Origin: Saprospiraceae bacterium
GTDB lineage: Bacteria > Bacteroidota > Bacteroidia > Chitinophagales > Saprospiraceae
Length of the DNA stretch: 64,000 nt
Direction of reading: 5' to 3'
Assembly (NCBI GenBank): GCA_016720635.1
Contig: JADKKF010000004.1
Coordinates: 62,001-126,000, forward strand
The notes under the pieces were generated by a model. The model saw nothing but the letters and a program-made list of their open reading frames with translations. It was not told where the DNA came from and did no database searches. The translations under genes were made by a program, and so were the position numbers. Below are positions 45,136-53,744 of the stretch, in pieces. The first letter of the stretch is position 1, and every line of letters starts with the position of its first letter.

Positions 45136-46176
45136 TTAAGAATTAGCGAATGAATGGGTGATTTTCAAAGCTATTGGTTCGATATACTCTCGCCTGAAAG
45201 ATTCATTTGTGAGTACCTCTGGGTTGCCGGTATCAGAGGAAATTCCAGCACTCATTACGAGGGGTATTTTTCCAAGAAATGGCAAATCCTCCTCCTTAGC
45301 CAAGGCTTCTACACCGCCTTCTCCAAAAATCAAGTATTTCTTATCCATGGCGTCCGTTGGGCTAAACCACGACATATTCTCCACAACTCCAAGCACAGGC
45401 ACGTCTATTGATTGCATTTTGAACATATTGACGGCCTTTAGTGCATCGATACAAGAGACTTTTTGAGGGGTAGATACGATAATGGCTCCCTGAATGGGCA
45501 ATGTCTGTACCAATGTCAACTGGATATCCCCAGTACCTGGCGGTAAATCAAACAATAGAAAATCCAGCGGTGGCCAGACCGTATCTTGCAAGAATTGCTT
45601 TATTATTCCAGAAAGTCTTGGACCTCTGAGGATGACGGCTTGTTCTGGATTGATGACAAAACCTATGGACATGAGGTAAACGCCGTGCTTTTGTATCGGC
45701 ACCAACATGGGCTTTCCAGACCTGTCATCGATGGCTGGGCGCATTTTTTCTACGCCAAACATCGTAGGGATCGAAGGTCCATAAAGATCCGCATCTATCA
45801 GACCAACCTTATATCCTTGCATGGCCAAGGCACAAGCTAGATTGGCCGTGACCGTAGATTTTCCAACGCCCCCTTTGCCACTGCCTATGGCGATACAATT
45901 TTTCACTTGTGGTAAAATACTGATGGGCCTCGGTACCTCGTTTTTCCTGATTTCAACGATTAATTTTGGAAAAGCGTCTTCTATCGCGGATACACATTGA
46001 AAATTAATAGAACTTAATATCTGGGCATCTACACCTCGGGTATTGAGCAGTAAAAATACTTTACCTTGTTGGATGTCGATGCTTTCTAAAGTTTTTGATT
46101 CGATGATGTTGTGACCGGTCCTTGGGTCTGTGACTTGCTTTAATACCTCAAGGATTTGATCCTTTGTAATTTCCAT
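45136..46176 (-). CDS. mrp: Mrp/ApbC family Fe-S cluster carrier ATPase
   Basis: 346 residues. The N-terminal domain (KDQILEVLKQVTDPRTGHNIIE...) is the MIP18/DUF59 type. The P-loop domain starts NCIAIGSGKGGVGKSTVTANLACALAMQGYKVGLIDADLYGPSIPTMFG, the deviant Walker A of the Mrp/NBP35 group. LLFDLPPGTGDIQLTL and GVVENMSWF follow. The usual C-terminal CxxC that binds the bridging Fe-S cluster is not evident in the sequence after VVENMSWF (here SPTDAMDKKY), which is worth noting. It would deliver Fe-S clusters to apo-enzymes. Confidence 0.93.
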   Translation of the reverse strand: MEITKDQILEVLKQVTDPRTGHNIIESKTLESIDIQQGKVFLLLNTRGVDAQILSSINFQCVSAIEDAFPKLIVEIRKNEVPRPISILPQVKNCIAIGSGKGGVGKSTVTANLACALAMQGYKVGLIDADLYGPSIPTMFGVEKMRPAIDDRSGKPMLVPIQKHGVYLMSIGFVINPEQAVILRGPRLSGIIKQFLQDTVWPPLDFLLFDLPPGTGDIQLTLVQTLPIQGAIIVSTPQKVSCIDALKAVNMFKMQSIDVPVLGVVENMSWFSPTDAMDKKYLIFGEGGVEALAKEEDLPFLGKIPLVMSAGISSDTGNPEVLTNESFRREYIEPIALKITHSFANS

Positions 46177-46394
46177 AATATTGTACTTGGTTTTACAAAG
46201 ATAGCTGGATTGATCCTAATTTCCCTCACAATATTGAACTTAAAAATACAAATGCTTTATTATCAAGGCTTTAGCAAAGGACTTTTAATTTGTCTAAGGT
46301 TCTAATTTGGAATTTTATATCCAAAAGCCAAACTTTTACCAAAGAAATCACCACCTTTGTATTCCTTTTATTTAAAAAATAAAAAAGTTAAAAA

Positions 46395-46745
46395 ATGAGT
46401 TCAGATCCTCGATGTCCCCAGTGCAAATCAGAAAATGTTTACCAAGACGGTGAAATGTGGGTGTGTGCTGAGTGTTTCCATGAGTGGGATGCCAATGCTG
46501 AATCCGCTGAAGCAACCGATGAGAATGTCCAAGTACTCGACTCGAATGGCAATGTCCTAGTAACAGGCGATTCAGTCATAGTAATCAAAGACCTAAAAGT
46601 CAAAGGATCTACATCAGGCGTAAAAGTTGGAACCAAAGTCCGCAATATTCGATTGATTGAGGCAGTCGATGGACACAATATTTCTTGCAAAATAGATGGC
46701 ATCGGCGCCATGTATTTGAAATCAGAATTCGTGAGAAAAGCTTAG
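46395..46745 (+). CDS. PhnA/YjdM family zinc-ribbon protein
   Basis: 116 residues. The N-terminal zinc ribbon [25 protein letters not shown] (two CxxC knuckles) is followed by an SH3-like domain, [42 protein letters not shown]. It ends [24 protein letters not shown]. This is the complete PhnA (YjdM) architecture. Despite the old name it is not part of the C-P lyase pathway and its role is unknown. It is a single gene flanked by minus-strand units. Confidence 0.93.
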   Translation: MSSDPRCPQCKSENVYQDGEMWVCAECFHEWDANAESAEATDENVQVLDSNGNVLVTGDSVIVIKDLKVKGSTSGVKVGTKVRNIRLIEAVDGHNISCKIDGIGAMYLKSEFVRKA

Positions 46746-46778
46746 GCTCCGCTTTCTGCCAGGAATCAGATATATCTT

Positions 46779-47189
46779 TTATTTTAATCGCAAAAGCTGG
46801 CCTTTTCGCTTGACGATATTTTTATAATCCCATTGGATATTACGAGATTTTTCCAGCCACCTGACCAAATCCGTTTCGTCCATTTGCTCAAAGCTTTGGT
46901 AAAAAACCGAAGCATCCTTGAATTTTTTTCCCCGCACATTCAGCCCCTCTTCGTCAAAATCCGCCCCGCTCCAAAACATGAGCCTTATCCCTCCCTTCTG
47001 GCGACTATACCCCACGATAGGGTTTCCCTCGATAAACCAAACGGGATGCGCATGCCATAGCTTACCTTCTGCCTCTGCCAACTCTCTAGAAATAGTCCCC
47101 GCCAACAGGCTGCATACAGCTTTTTCTTCGGAATCCAATTGCCGGTGGTATGATTCTATTTCTTGTGGAAGGGTATTTTGTGGGGTCAT
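46779..47189 (-). CDS. DUF1801/YdhG-like family protein
   Basis: 136 residues. Contains ISRELAEAEGKLWHAHPVWFIEGNPIVGYSRQKGGIRLMFWSGADFDE, a version of the YdhG/DUF1801 fold (aromatic residues around a shallow pocket, as in the frataxin-like PF08818 family). FKDASVFYQSFEQMDETDLVRWLEKSRNIQWDYKNIVKRKGQL completes it. Function unknown. It starts downstream of the toxin-antitoxin remnant and is transcribed away from phnA's 3' end (convergent). Confidence 0.75.
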   Translation of the reverse strand: MTPQNTLPQEIESYHRQLDSEEKAVCSLLAGTISRELAEAEGKLWHAHPVWFIEGNPIVGYSRQKGGIRLMFWSGADFDEEGLNVRGKKFKDASVFYQSFEQMDETDLVRWLEKSRNIQWDYKNIVKRKGQLLRLK

Positions 47190-47244
47190 GGGTGAATATT
47201 CCTTGATGATGTATTAGACTTCAAACTTTTTTAAAAATTTTGGA

Positions 47245-47331
47245 TTACGCCCCGTTTCTGTCTTCCCGATATTTTAGAATTTCCTCTAAATGTTCTAAGG
47301 CATTTCTTGTCCAGACTATTTTGAGAGCCAT
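47245..47331 (-). pseudogene. RelE/ParE-type toxin, truncated to 28 residues
   Basis: Starting at an ATG (47331) that overlaps the end of the antitoxin gene by 16 bp, the frame reads MALKIVWTRNALEHLEEIL and then KYREDRNGA before a stop. This is the unmistakable N-terminal helix-loop of ParE/RelE family toxins, which normally run 90-105 residues. The rest of the toxin is missing rather than shifted, since no continuation was found in the other frames. The module therefore retains only the antitoxin. Confidence 0.75.
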
Positions 47332-47552
47332 TTTTGAATTTTTACATCCACATCTTCGTTCGATATTGTCTCTCCATTTTTCATTTGATTTAAGCCTATT
47401 TCCAATTCTTTAAGATGATCTTCTGGAATATTAAAAACTCCTTCCTTATTAGATTCAAAATCTATTAAATTAAGAATTTCTTCTAATAAATACTCATCAG
47501 TTACTGAATCTATACGTTCTCTTACTTGGTTCTTAAGCTCTATTACTGCCAT
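47316..47552 (-). CDS. Antitoxin of a RelE/ParE-type module
   Basis: 78 residues from the Met at 47552 (MAVIELKNQVRERIDSVTDEYLLEEILNLIDFESN). The frame can be extended to 47591, but the extra residues are unlike the family. The C-terminal part, LKELEIGLNQMKNGETISNEDVDVKIQKWLSK, is typical of small Bacteroidota antitoxins that wrap RelE/ParE toxins. The toxin gene follows with a 16-bp overlap but is cut short. It may persist as an orphan antitoxin protecting against related toxins. Confidence 0.78.
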   Translation of the reverse strand: MAVIELKNQVRERIDSVTDEYLLEEILNLIDFESNKEGVFNIPEDHLKELEIGLNQMKNGETISNEDVDVKIQKWLSK

Positions 47553-47894
47553 ATATCGTTTATTTAACGGAATAACAAAAACAAACCTCAAAAATTATTT
47601 TTGACAACTTTTGAGAAAAGTTTCTCATGACTATTTGTACAAAGATACTTATAATGTATAACTGTATTAAGAACTGACAAAAATATTTTGTATTGCTTTT
47701 TGAAATTTTTCAAGTAATAAATTAAAGTGAAATTTGAAAAGTTCCTTCCCTGACTTCAACTTTTTCAACCTTTTTTTTCAAAAAAAATAAAATATGCAAG
47801 TATTACGTTGATCCGCAGGGACGCCATCAATCTTAATAAAAATAATTCTAGCAGGAATATTTAACTTTACGCTTTTAGAAATCAAATCTTTAGT
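47553..47894. other. Intergenic region upstream of the membrane glycosyltransferase-like gene
   Basis: About 340 AT-rich bases with no gene or MHE/REP copy seen. A TAACTTTA near 47864 is a weak match to the -7 consensus for the gene at 47895. Confidence 0.4.
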
Positions 47895-49223
47895 ATGAGA
47901 TCAAACCATAGGATTTCATTTTATTCATTGATATTGGTCGGTGTAGCCCTGTTTGCCATGCGATATGTCCAACAAAAACCCGCGGATACTTTGCCCATGA
48001 AGATTACAACTTGGGATGCTTTGGGATATTATATGTATCTGCCCGCGACATTTATCTATAAAGATTTAAGAGAGTTGAAGTTTTATCCTAGCATAGAAAA
48101 CAAATACCAATTGCAAGGAGAGGCTGGCAATTTTTACCAATTCATGAAAACCGAAAATGGATATTACACGGGTAAATACTTTATAGGGGTTGCAATCCTT
48201 CAAATGCCTTTTTTCTTAATCTCCCATTTTTTAGCATTGAGTCTGGGCGAAGCCGATGGTTTTTCACAGATATACCAAGCTGGAATAGGCTATGGCGCAG
48301 TACTTTGGGTATTCTTGTCGCTGATTTACTTTCGAAGATTTTTGTTACAATATTATGATGATTTGACAGTTGGTATTGGATTGCTTTTGGGAATACTTGG
48401 GACGAATATTTTTCAATATATCTCCGTTGACTCTGCACAAAGCCACGCTTGGATTTTTCCCTTATACGTTTATATCGTAATCCTAAGCGATACTTGGCAT
48501 CGGGAAAAGACCATCTTAAAAAGCATCCTATTGGGATTAACCGTAGGAGCAGCTACGATTTGTCGTCCGACAGAGGCCATCATTTTTGTCATCCCTATGC
48601 TTTGGAATTATCAAAAGGGGAATTTTTGGAGATATTGGTGGGAAAACAGAATCTTGGTATTGTGGTCAGGGCTAGGATTTATTGCCATATTGAGTATTCA
48701 GCTTTTTTATTGGAAATACAGCACTGGGCAATGGGTCTTCGACGTAGGCAGCAAATGGCATTTTCTCAATCCACATTTCCGCGTGTTGTTTGGGGAAGAA
48801 AAAGGATGGCTTATCTATACACCACTTTGCTGGCTGATGGTTTGGGGATTATTCTTGATAAAAGACAAGAAATTTTCCGTTTCTGTAAAAACTTTCATAT
48901 TCTTGAATATTTGGATTGTTATAGCGTGGGCGATATGGAGGTATGGAGGTTCATACAGCGCTAGAGCCTTGTCTCAAAGCACCCCTGTTATGATGCTTCC
49001 AATGCTGGCAGCTATTCAATTTTTGATTCATAGCAAATATAAAATACTAGTTTACGCGGCTTTTACTTATTTTTTAAGCTTGAATATTTTCCAAATTTTT
49101 CAATACAACAATGGGGTTTTACACGCAGATCGCAACACGTGGGAATATTATAGGCGAATCTATTGGAAAACCTCTGCAACAGAAGAGGACAAAAAATATT
49201 TACAATCTGATGCCGAGCAATAA
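47895..49223 (+). CDS. Multi-span membrane protein, possible GT-C type glycosyltransferase
   Basis: 442 residues with roughly ten membrane spans. The N-terminal periplasmic-loop region TWDALGYYMYLPATFIYKD has the acidic residue after the first span (D in TWDALGYY) expected for GT-C (ArnT/PMT-like) glycosyltransferases. LLGILGTNIFQYISVDSAQSHAWIFPLYVYIVIL and TVGAATICRPTEAIIFVIPMLWNY are also characteristic. No partner sugar genes are nearby. Substrate unknown; assignment to GT-C is by layout. The pentapeptide gene follows after 32 bp. Confidence 0.7.
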   Translation: MRSNHRISFYSLILVGVALFAMRYVQQKPADTLPMKITTWDALGYYMYLPATFIYKDLRELKFYPSIENKYQLQGEAGNFYQFMKTENGYYTGKYFIGVAILQMPFFLISHFLALSLGEADGFSQIYQAGIGYGAVLWVFLSLIYFRRFLLQYYDDLTVGIGLLLGILGTNIFQYISVDSAQSHAWIFPLYVYIVILSDTWHREKTILKSILLGLTVGAATICRPTEAIIFVIPMLWNYQKGNFWRYWWENRILVLWSGLGFIAILSIQLFYWKYSTGQWVFDVGSKWHFLNPHFRVLFGEEKGWLIYTPLCWLMVWGLFLIKDKKFSVSVKTFIFLNIWIVIAWAIWRYGGSYSARALSQSTPVMMLPMLAAIQFLIHSKYKILVYAAFTYFLSLNIFQIFQYNNGVLHADRNTWEYYRRIYWKTSATEEDKKYLQSDAEQ

Positions 49224-49255
49224 TTTTTGATATTTTAAGGAAAAAATAGTATTAT

Positions 49256-49834
49256 ATGGCTTCTAAAATATACGTGGACGATCTTGAATTTGATGGCAAT
49301 TTATTAGAAAATGTTTTTCCAGAAGGAGATGTATTCGATGGGTGTACGTTTAAGGGATTCATTATGACTTCTTTTGATTTGAGTGCCAAATCATTCGAAC
49401 AATGCACGTTTATAGAATGTGATTTAAGTCTCTGCAATGTCGAAAAAACTTCCTTCAAAAAAGTGTCCTTCGACAATTGTCGTTTGATGGGTATTAAATT
49501 CGAGCAGGCTAATCCTATGTTATTTTCCATTAAAATGGCGACCTGTATAGTTGACTATTCCTCGTTTTCAACTTTAAATATGACAAAATCTACCTTTGAG
49601 AAAACATCCTTGAAGGAAGTAGATTTCACGGAAGCTGAATTGGAAGGACTTTCATTTGAAGAATGTGACTTACAATCCGTCGTTTTCGACCATAGTAATT
49701 TGAATCGGTGCGACTTCTCAAAAGCCCACAATCTGAGCTTTCTACTAGAATCTAACAGACTTTCTAAAACCAAAATCAACCAAGAAACCGCCGCACAAAT
49801 CCTAGCCCGTTATGGAATTGAGATTTTACCTTAG
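49256..49834 (+). CDS. Pentapeptide repeat protein
   Basis: 192 residues forming a right-handed quadrilateral beta-helix. Repeats with the A(D/N)LxX pattern can be followed through the body: DGCTFKGFIMTSFDLSAKSFEQCTFIECDLSLCNVEKTSFKKVSFDNCRLMGIKFEQAN and later VDFTEAELEGLSFEECDLQSVVFDHSNLNRCDFSKAHN. There is no signal peptide. Some family members mimic DNA and protect gyrase (Qnr type), but the sequence alone does not support that here. It ends 4 bp inside the convergent redoxin fragment (49831). Confidence 0.88.
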   Translation: MASKIYVDDLEFDGNLLENVFPEGDVFDGCTFKGFIMTSFDLSAKSFEQCTFIECDLSLCNVEKTSFKKVSFDNCRLMGIKFEQANPMLFSIKMATCIVDYSSFSTLNMTKSTFEKTSLKEVDFTEAELEGLSFEECDLQSVVFDHSNLNRCDFSKAHNLSFLLESNRLSKTKINQETAAQILARYGIEILP

Positions 49835-50013
49835 GACTTTTTCTTTACTTTGACAGAACATCCGATAGCCTTGGTTATCTTAACATATGGTTTTTGACCC
49901 TTCAATAGAGCATCAATGGCATTCGCTAAGTATGGGTGGTCCACTGCTTCGGGATCATCCGAATTGTCGTCAATACCTCCCATATAAGCCAATTTATAAT
50001 CTTTGTCAAACAA
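49831..50013 (-). pseudogene. C-terminal piece of the frameshifted redoxin at 49926-50600
   Basis: Encodes LFDKDYKLAYMGGIDDNSDDPEAVDHPYLANAIDALLKGQKPYVKITKAIGCSVK, the last quarter of a periplasmic thioredoxin-family protein including the GIDD loop and the final Cys region. It continues the redoxin at 49926-50600, whose reading frame is lost after ...KAYGARKP. Adding one A to the AAAA run near 50036 restores ...GARKTPHIFLFDKDYKL. The Met used by this small frame is internal and unlikely to start translation. Confidence 0.8.
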
Positions 50014-50600
50014 GAAAATATGTGGGGTTTTCTCGCACCATAAGCCTTCATTATAAACTGTCCTTCATCGAATAAATAAGGGAATTTAAAGTTTTTCTCC
50101 TTAGCGCGAATGATCATATTCTCATAGCTATCTTCCTCTACGATCGAAGGGTCATTGGGATTTATAGCCACGAACTCCACTTTTGAACCGTATTTTTTGT
50201 GAAGGGCGATGATTCGATCTTCATATTTGACTGAAAATGGGCAATGGTTGCAAGTAAAAATAATACAATAAGCCTTTTTCTTTTTGGCATTCGAAAGATT
50301 ATAATTTTTGCCATCGACATTCTTTAGACTGAAAGTAATGATCTTATCTCCAATTTTGAGTACGGGTTCTACTTCTCCCGTTGGGCGTATATTTTTACCT
50401 TCTTGCGCTGGTTGATGTTGTAGCACTGGAATTGGCTCATTGGGAGGCATGACATCAGCTGGCGGGGGACTCTGTTTTCCTTTTTGATCACCGTAAGTGC
50501 CATCTTTTTTCATCACCGAATTTTTCGTCAATGGCATTTCAATTTGAGCATAAACTGAAGTAGAGACGATAAAAATCAAAGCTAAAAATATTCCTTTCAT
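49926..50600 (-). CDS. Periplasmic thioredoxin-fold (redoxin) protein, frameshifted near the C-terminus
   Basis: A signal peptide (MKGIFLALIFIVSTSVYAQ) is followed by a Pro-rich linker and a redoxin domain: PVLKIGDKIITFSLKNVDGKNYNLSNAKKKKAYCIIFTCNHCPFSVKYEDRI. The CNHCPF motif is the active-site pair seen in AhpC/TSA-like proteins of this group. VEFVAINPNDPSIVEEDSYENM and FKFPYLFDEGQFIMKAYGA are also typical. The last ~25 residues of this frame are out-of-frame sequence; the true tail lies in 49831-50013. A single-base loss in an A run explains it. A TlpA-like gene lies 9 bp upstream. Confidence 0.8.
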   Translation of the reverse strand: MKGIFLALIFIVSTSVYAQIEMPLTKNSVMKKDGTYGDQKGKQSPPPADVMPPNEPIPVLQHQPAQEGKNIRPTGEVEPVLKIGDKIITFSLKNVDGKNYNLSNAKKKKAYCIIFTCNHCPFSVKYEDRIIALHKKYGSKVEFVAINPNDPSIVEEDSYENMIIRAKEKNFKFPYLFDEGQFIMKAYGARKPHIFSCLTKIINWLIWEVLTTIRMIPKQWTTHT

Positions 50601-50609
50601 ATTAAAATT

Positions 50610-51125
50610 TTAATGAATTTCAAATTTATCAATTATATTTTGCAAATCGCTATAAAGTTCAAAAGAATCTTCAATAAAAATCCAATTTTCACCCTGCCAT
50701 ACCGCTGTTGCTGGTATAGAACCTTCCCAGGATTTATCTACTTTGGATATCCAGCGATTGTAATTTGGTTCATCGAGCAAAATGGTTTCGATGCCTATTT
50801 GATTGATATGGACGAATGGTTCGAGCTTAGACTTGATCATGTTTTTAGCATCCAATGAAGCCAAGATCATCTTGAATTTCTTGTTTTTATATTTCTCATT
50901 TAGCTTCATAAAATGCGGCAATTCCTTGACACAGGGACGACACCAAGTAGCCCAAAAATTTACCACATAGACCGTATCGTTTTGCTTGTCAAGATGCTGC
51001 TCCATGTCCTTCCATTTCCAAACCTCGATCGGCTTTTGTGCTTTGATATTTCCACTAAAAAAATTAAATAATACTATGATAAATACAACAGTATTAAATT
51101 TAGATTCCAAACTTTTAATATTCAT
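50610..51125 (-). CDS. TlpA-like thioredoxin family protein
   Basis: About 171 residues from the Met at 51125 (an in-frame Met at 51161 is possible). One membrane anchor or signal (FNTVVFIIVLFNFFSGNIKAQ) is followed by a thioredoxin fold with active site VVNFWATWCRPCVKELPHFMKLNEKY (WCRPC). The cis-Pro is in GSIPATAVW. It likely reduces periplasmic disulfides, for example in cytochrome c maturation or with the adjacent redoxin, from which it is separated by 9 bp, forming an operon. Confidence 0.88.
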   Translation of the reverse strand: MNIKSLESKFNTVVFIIVLFNFFSGNIKAQKPIEVWKWKDMEQHLDKQNDTVYVVNFWATWCRPCVKELPHFMKLNEKYKNKKFKMILASLDAKNMIKSKLEPFVHINQIGIETILLDEPNYNRWISKVDKSWEGSIPATAVWQGENWIFIEDSFELYSDLQNIIDKFEIH

Positions 51126-51331
51126 GTATTTTAATTTTGAAGCAAACGATTTTTTATACAAAAACTGTATAAAAAGCTATAGCCATTTATTTTTTATCAA
51201 AGATATTCAACTGAATCCTAATATTGTCAATGAAGGCCTTTTTTATGTATAAAAAACGAAAACATAGCCATTATCGAAGTTTGGTCGGTCATTCACTTTC
51301 CATTATTTTGCATCAAACTACAAAGATTCTT

Positions 51332-51817
51332 CTAAAAATCATCAAATGTAAATTTTTTGATTGCCCTTGTCTGTTCATTATATCTATTTTTATTTCCCCG
51401 AATATCAAACACTTCATCAGCCTTGCCAATCCATGCTCCTAAAAACCCGCCTATGATCATACCAATAGGTAGCGTAATCGCACCCACAATTGACCCATCC
51501 AAAGAGTCCTTGGTAAAGGAAATAATAGCAGGGATCATTCCTAAGCCCATGCCAAGAAATGCACCTCCTGTTTTACTCATCCAACTGGTGTTAACTTTGA
51601 TGCGATTGACGTCTTCAACATTAACTGCAACTATGGATTTACTGGCTTTTCTTATGTAAATTTTATCCTCTCCAAGCAAGGAAAGCTTCCCAGAAATTTC
51701 TTTGCCACCAAACAGCTTAAGAGTTATGGTTCTTGATTTAACAGTACCTAATTCAGAGATTTGCCCAAATCCAAAATTCGCTAAACACATCGTCATTACA
51801 ACAAATAAATTTTTCAT
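51332..51817 (-). CDS. Secreted or membrane protein with a glycine-zipper region
   Basis: 161 residues from the Met at 51817 (MKNLFVVMTMCLANFGFGQ, a signal peptide); an in-frame Met lies farther upstream at 51865. A short SH3-like beta domain (ITLKLFGGKEISGKLSLLGEDKIYIRKASKSIVAVNVEDVNRIKV) precedes a hydrophobic Gly-rich stretch (GGAFLGMGLGMIPAIISF...GSIVGAITLPIGMIIGGFLGAWIG), as in glycine-zipper envelope proteins. The same two-part layout is common in Bacteroidota hypothetical proteins. Function unknown. Confidence 0.72.
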   Translation of the reverse strand: MKNLFVVMTMCLANFGFGQISELGTVKSRTITLKLFGGKEISGKLSLLGEDKIYIRKASKSIVAVNVEDVNRIKVNTSWMSKTGGAFLGMGLGMIPAIISFTKDSLDGSIVGAITLPIGMIIGGFLGAWIGKADEVFDIRGNKNRYNEQTRAIKKFTFDDF

Positions 51818-52073
51818 AACATATATTTTGATGAATAATAGTTCAAAATTAGATCGCATGGCCACGTGATTTGGAGTAGATTTTAATACTAAAAAATATT
51901 AATTAATTACATATAAAGAAAAAATATTTGCAAAGAATATCATCACTAATTAGAAGAACCTTCGTATCATCTCATTTTATGTGGCTATGCTCCAAATAAA
52001 ATTGCAAAATGAAAAATGGAAAATTCTTTAATAATTATTTTTATTTAATATTTTATTTTTGGTCATACAAATT

Positions 52074-52081
52074 GTACCTTT
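52074..52081 (+). promoter_or_regulatory. -7 box of the atp operon
   Basis: TACCTTTG fits TAnnTTTG. A transcript would start near 52088, 25 nt before the ATG at 52113. The leader holds GGGAGGT (52095-52101), an unusually good Shine-Dalgarno-like run for this phylum, 11 bp before the start codon. Confidence 0.5.
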
Positions 52082-52112
52082 GCGCAAGTTTTTGAGGGAG
52101 GTATCTCTTTTG

Positions 52113-53429
52113 ATGACAAAATCAGCGCCTCTTTTTGTACTCGTATTAAATTATTTTCTTGTGAGTTTGTATTTAAGGAATATTATAATTGTCTTTTTTT
52201 GCCTCAATATCGGAGTATGGGGTGTTAACGATTTGTCTGCACAAGTAGCCACGTCCACACCTAATCATACAACCGACGACCATACCCAATCTACCCACGA
52301 AGGAGAAACTCATGCTGATGAACACTCACCAGCTGCAGGTGAATCCCATGGTGTGACAGCACACAAAAAGGAAACTTCCTACACAGATATGATGATGGAT
52401 CACATATCCAACTCCAATGAGTTTCATTTATTCGGACATACTTCTATCCCCCTTCCTTGTATTTTTTATACTCAAGATGAAGGTGTGCACGCCTTTATGT
52501 CAAGTGAATTCGAACATGGCCATAAGGCAGTTAAAGGCTTCGTATTAGACAATGGAGTAGCTAGAAGAATTTTAAATCCAGCTCAACGATCTATCGAACA
52601 TATAGATTATACCGAACGAGAAGGTGACAAGATATACGCTGTCGCCCATGGCGAAAAAATAGAATTGGAGAAAGCGAGTACTTTAATTGGAAAAACTTCT
52701 TGGTATGACTTTTCTATCTCAAAGAACGTTTTCACGATGTTATTGTCAGCGCTTATACTTTGTATCATCTTTTTGTATGTCGCAAGTAAGTATAAAAAAT
52801 CATCGAATATTGCTCCAAATGGTGCACAAAATTTCTTCGAAGTCTTTTTGGTTTTCCTAAGAGACGATGTTGTAAAGCCATCTATTGGAGAAAAATGGGA
52901 AAAGTTTTTTCCATTTGTTTGCTCAGTATTTTTCTTCATATTACTTAACAATTTGCTAGGTATCGTACCGTTTTTTCCAGGAGGCGCCAATGTAACTGGG
53001 AACATAGGTACCACAATGGTTTTGGCCTTGTTTACCTTTATTATTGTGACTCTTAATGGCACGAAAGATTACTGGATGCATATCTTGTGGATGCCAGGAG
53101 TTCCGTGGGCTGTAAAATTGTTATTAACACCCATTGAAATAGCTGGTATTTTCATCAAGCCATTTACCTTGATGGTGCGGTTGTTCGCAAATATCGCAGC
53201 AGGCCACATCATTATATTGAGCTTGATAGGTTTGATTTTTATCATGGGTAAAAATGGAACCGAAATGGGAGGTGCGATAACAGGTGGAGCTATCGGGGTG
53301 CCATTTGTTTTTGCTATGAACTTTTTAGAATTATTCGTGGCGTTTTTGCAAGCATTCATATTTGCACTATTGACGTCGTTATATATCGGAGCAGCAGTGG
53401 AGACACATGCTCATGATGACCATCATTAA
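52113..53429 (+). CDS. atpB: F-type ATP synthase subunit a
   Basis: 438 residues from the ATG at 52113; a longer TTG-started frame (52059) overlaps the promoter box and is rejected. The N-terminal ~180 residues are a signal-like segment and a long His/Asp/Glu-rich extension (HTTDDHTQSTHEGETHADEHS), usual in Bacteroidota. The membrane core has the proton-channel helices, with the essential Arg in IKPFTLMVRLFANIAAGHII and NFLELFVAFLQAFIFALLTSLYIGAAVE near the end. It conducts protons to the c-ring. First gene of atpBEFHAG. Confidence 0.95.
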   Translation: MTKSAPLFVLVLNYFLVSLYLRNIIIVFFCLNIGVWGVNDLSAQVATSTPNHTTDDHTQSTHEGETHADEHSPAAGESHGVTAHKKETSYTDMMMDHISNSNEFHLFGHTSIPLPCIFYTQDEGVHAFMSSEFEHGHKAVKGFVLDNGVARRILNPAQRSIEHIDYTEREGDKIYAVAHGEKIELEKASTLIGKTSWYDFSISKNVFTMLLSALILCIIFLYVASKYKKSSNIAPNGAQNFFEVFLVFLRDDVVKPSIGEKWEKFFPFVCSVFFFILLNNLLGIVPFFPGGANVTGNIGTTMVLALFTFIIVTLNGTKDYWMHILWMPGVPWAVKLLLTPIEIAGIFIKPFTLMVRLFANIAAGHIIILSLIGLIFIMGKNGTEMGGAITGGAIGVPFVFAMNFLELFVAFLQAFIFALLTSLYIGAAVETHAHDDHH

Positions 53430-53443
53430 TTTTTTTTTAATAA

Positions 53444-53662
<219 letters not shown>

Positions 53663-53678
53663 AGAAAATCGTATTTGA

Positions 53679-53720
53679 GGAAATTGGCCAACGGTTGGTT
53701 GGTTGATTTCCTTCTTTTTT
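53679..53720 (+). terminator. Attenuator-like hairpin between atpE and atpF
   Basis: A perfect 14-bp stem (53679-53692 with 53698-53711, three G-U pairs) and 5-nt loop is followed by TTCTTTTTT. This has the form of an intrinsic terminator inside the operon. It could cut off part of transcription after atpE, or protect the 3' end of an atpBE transcript, which would raise c-subunit output relative to b, delta, alpha and gamma. Confidence 0.75.
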
Positions 53721-53744
53721 AATTGATTATCGAGTATTTTTAAT

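Noticed and set aside
52059..52112. Longer atpB start with TTG at 52059
   Set aside because: It would include the promoter -7 box and has no family similarity; the ATG at 52113 has a ribosome-binding-like GGGAGGT upstream.
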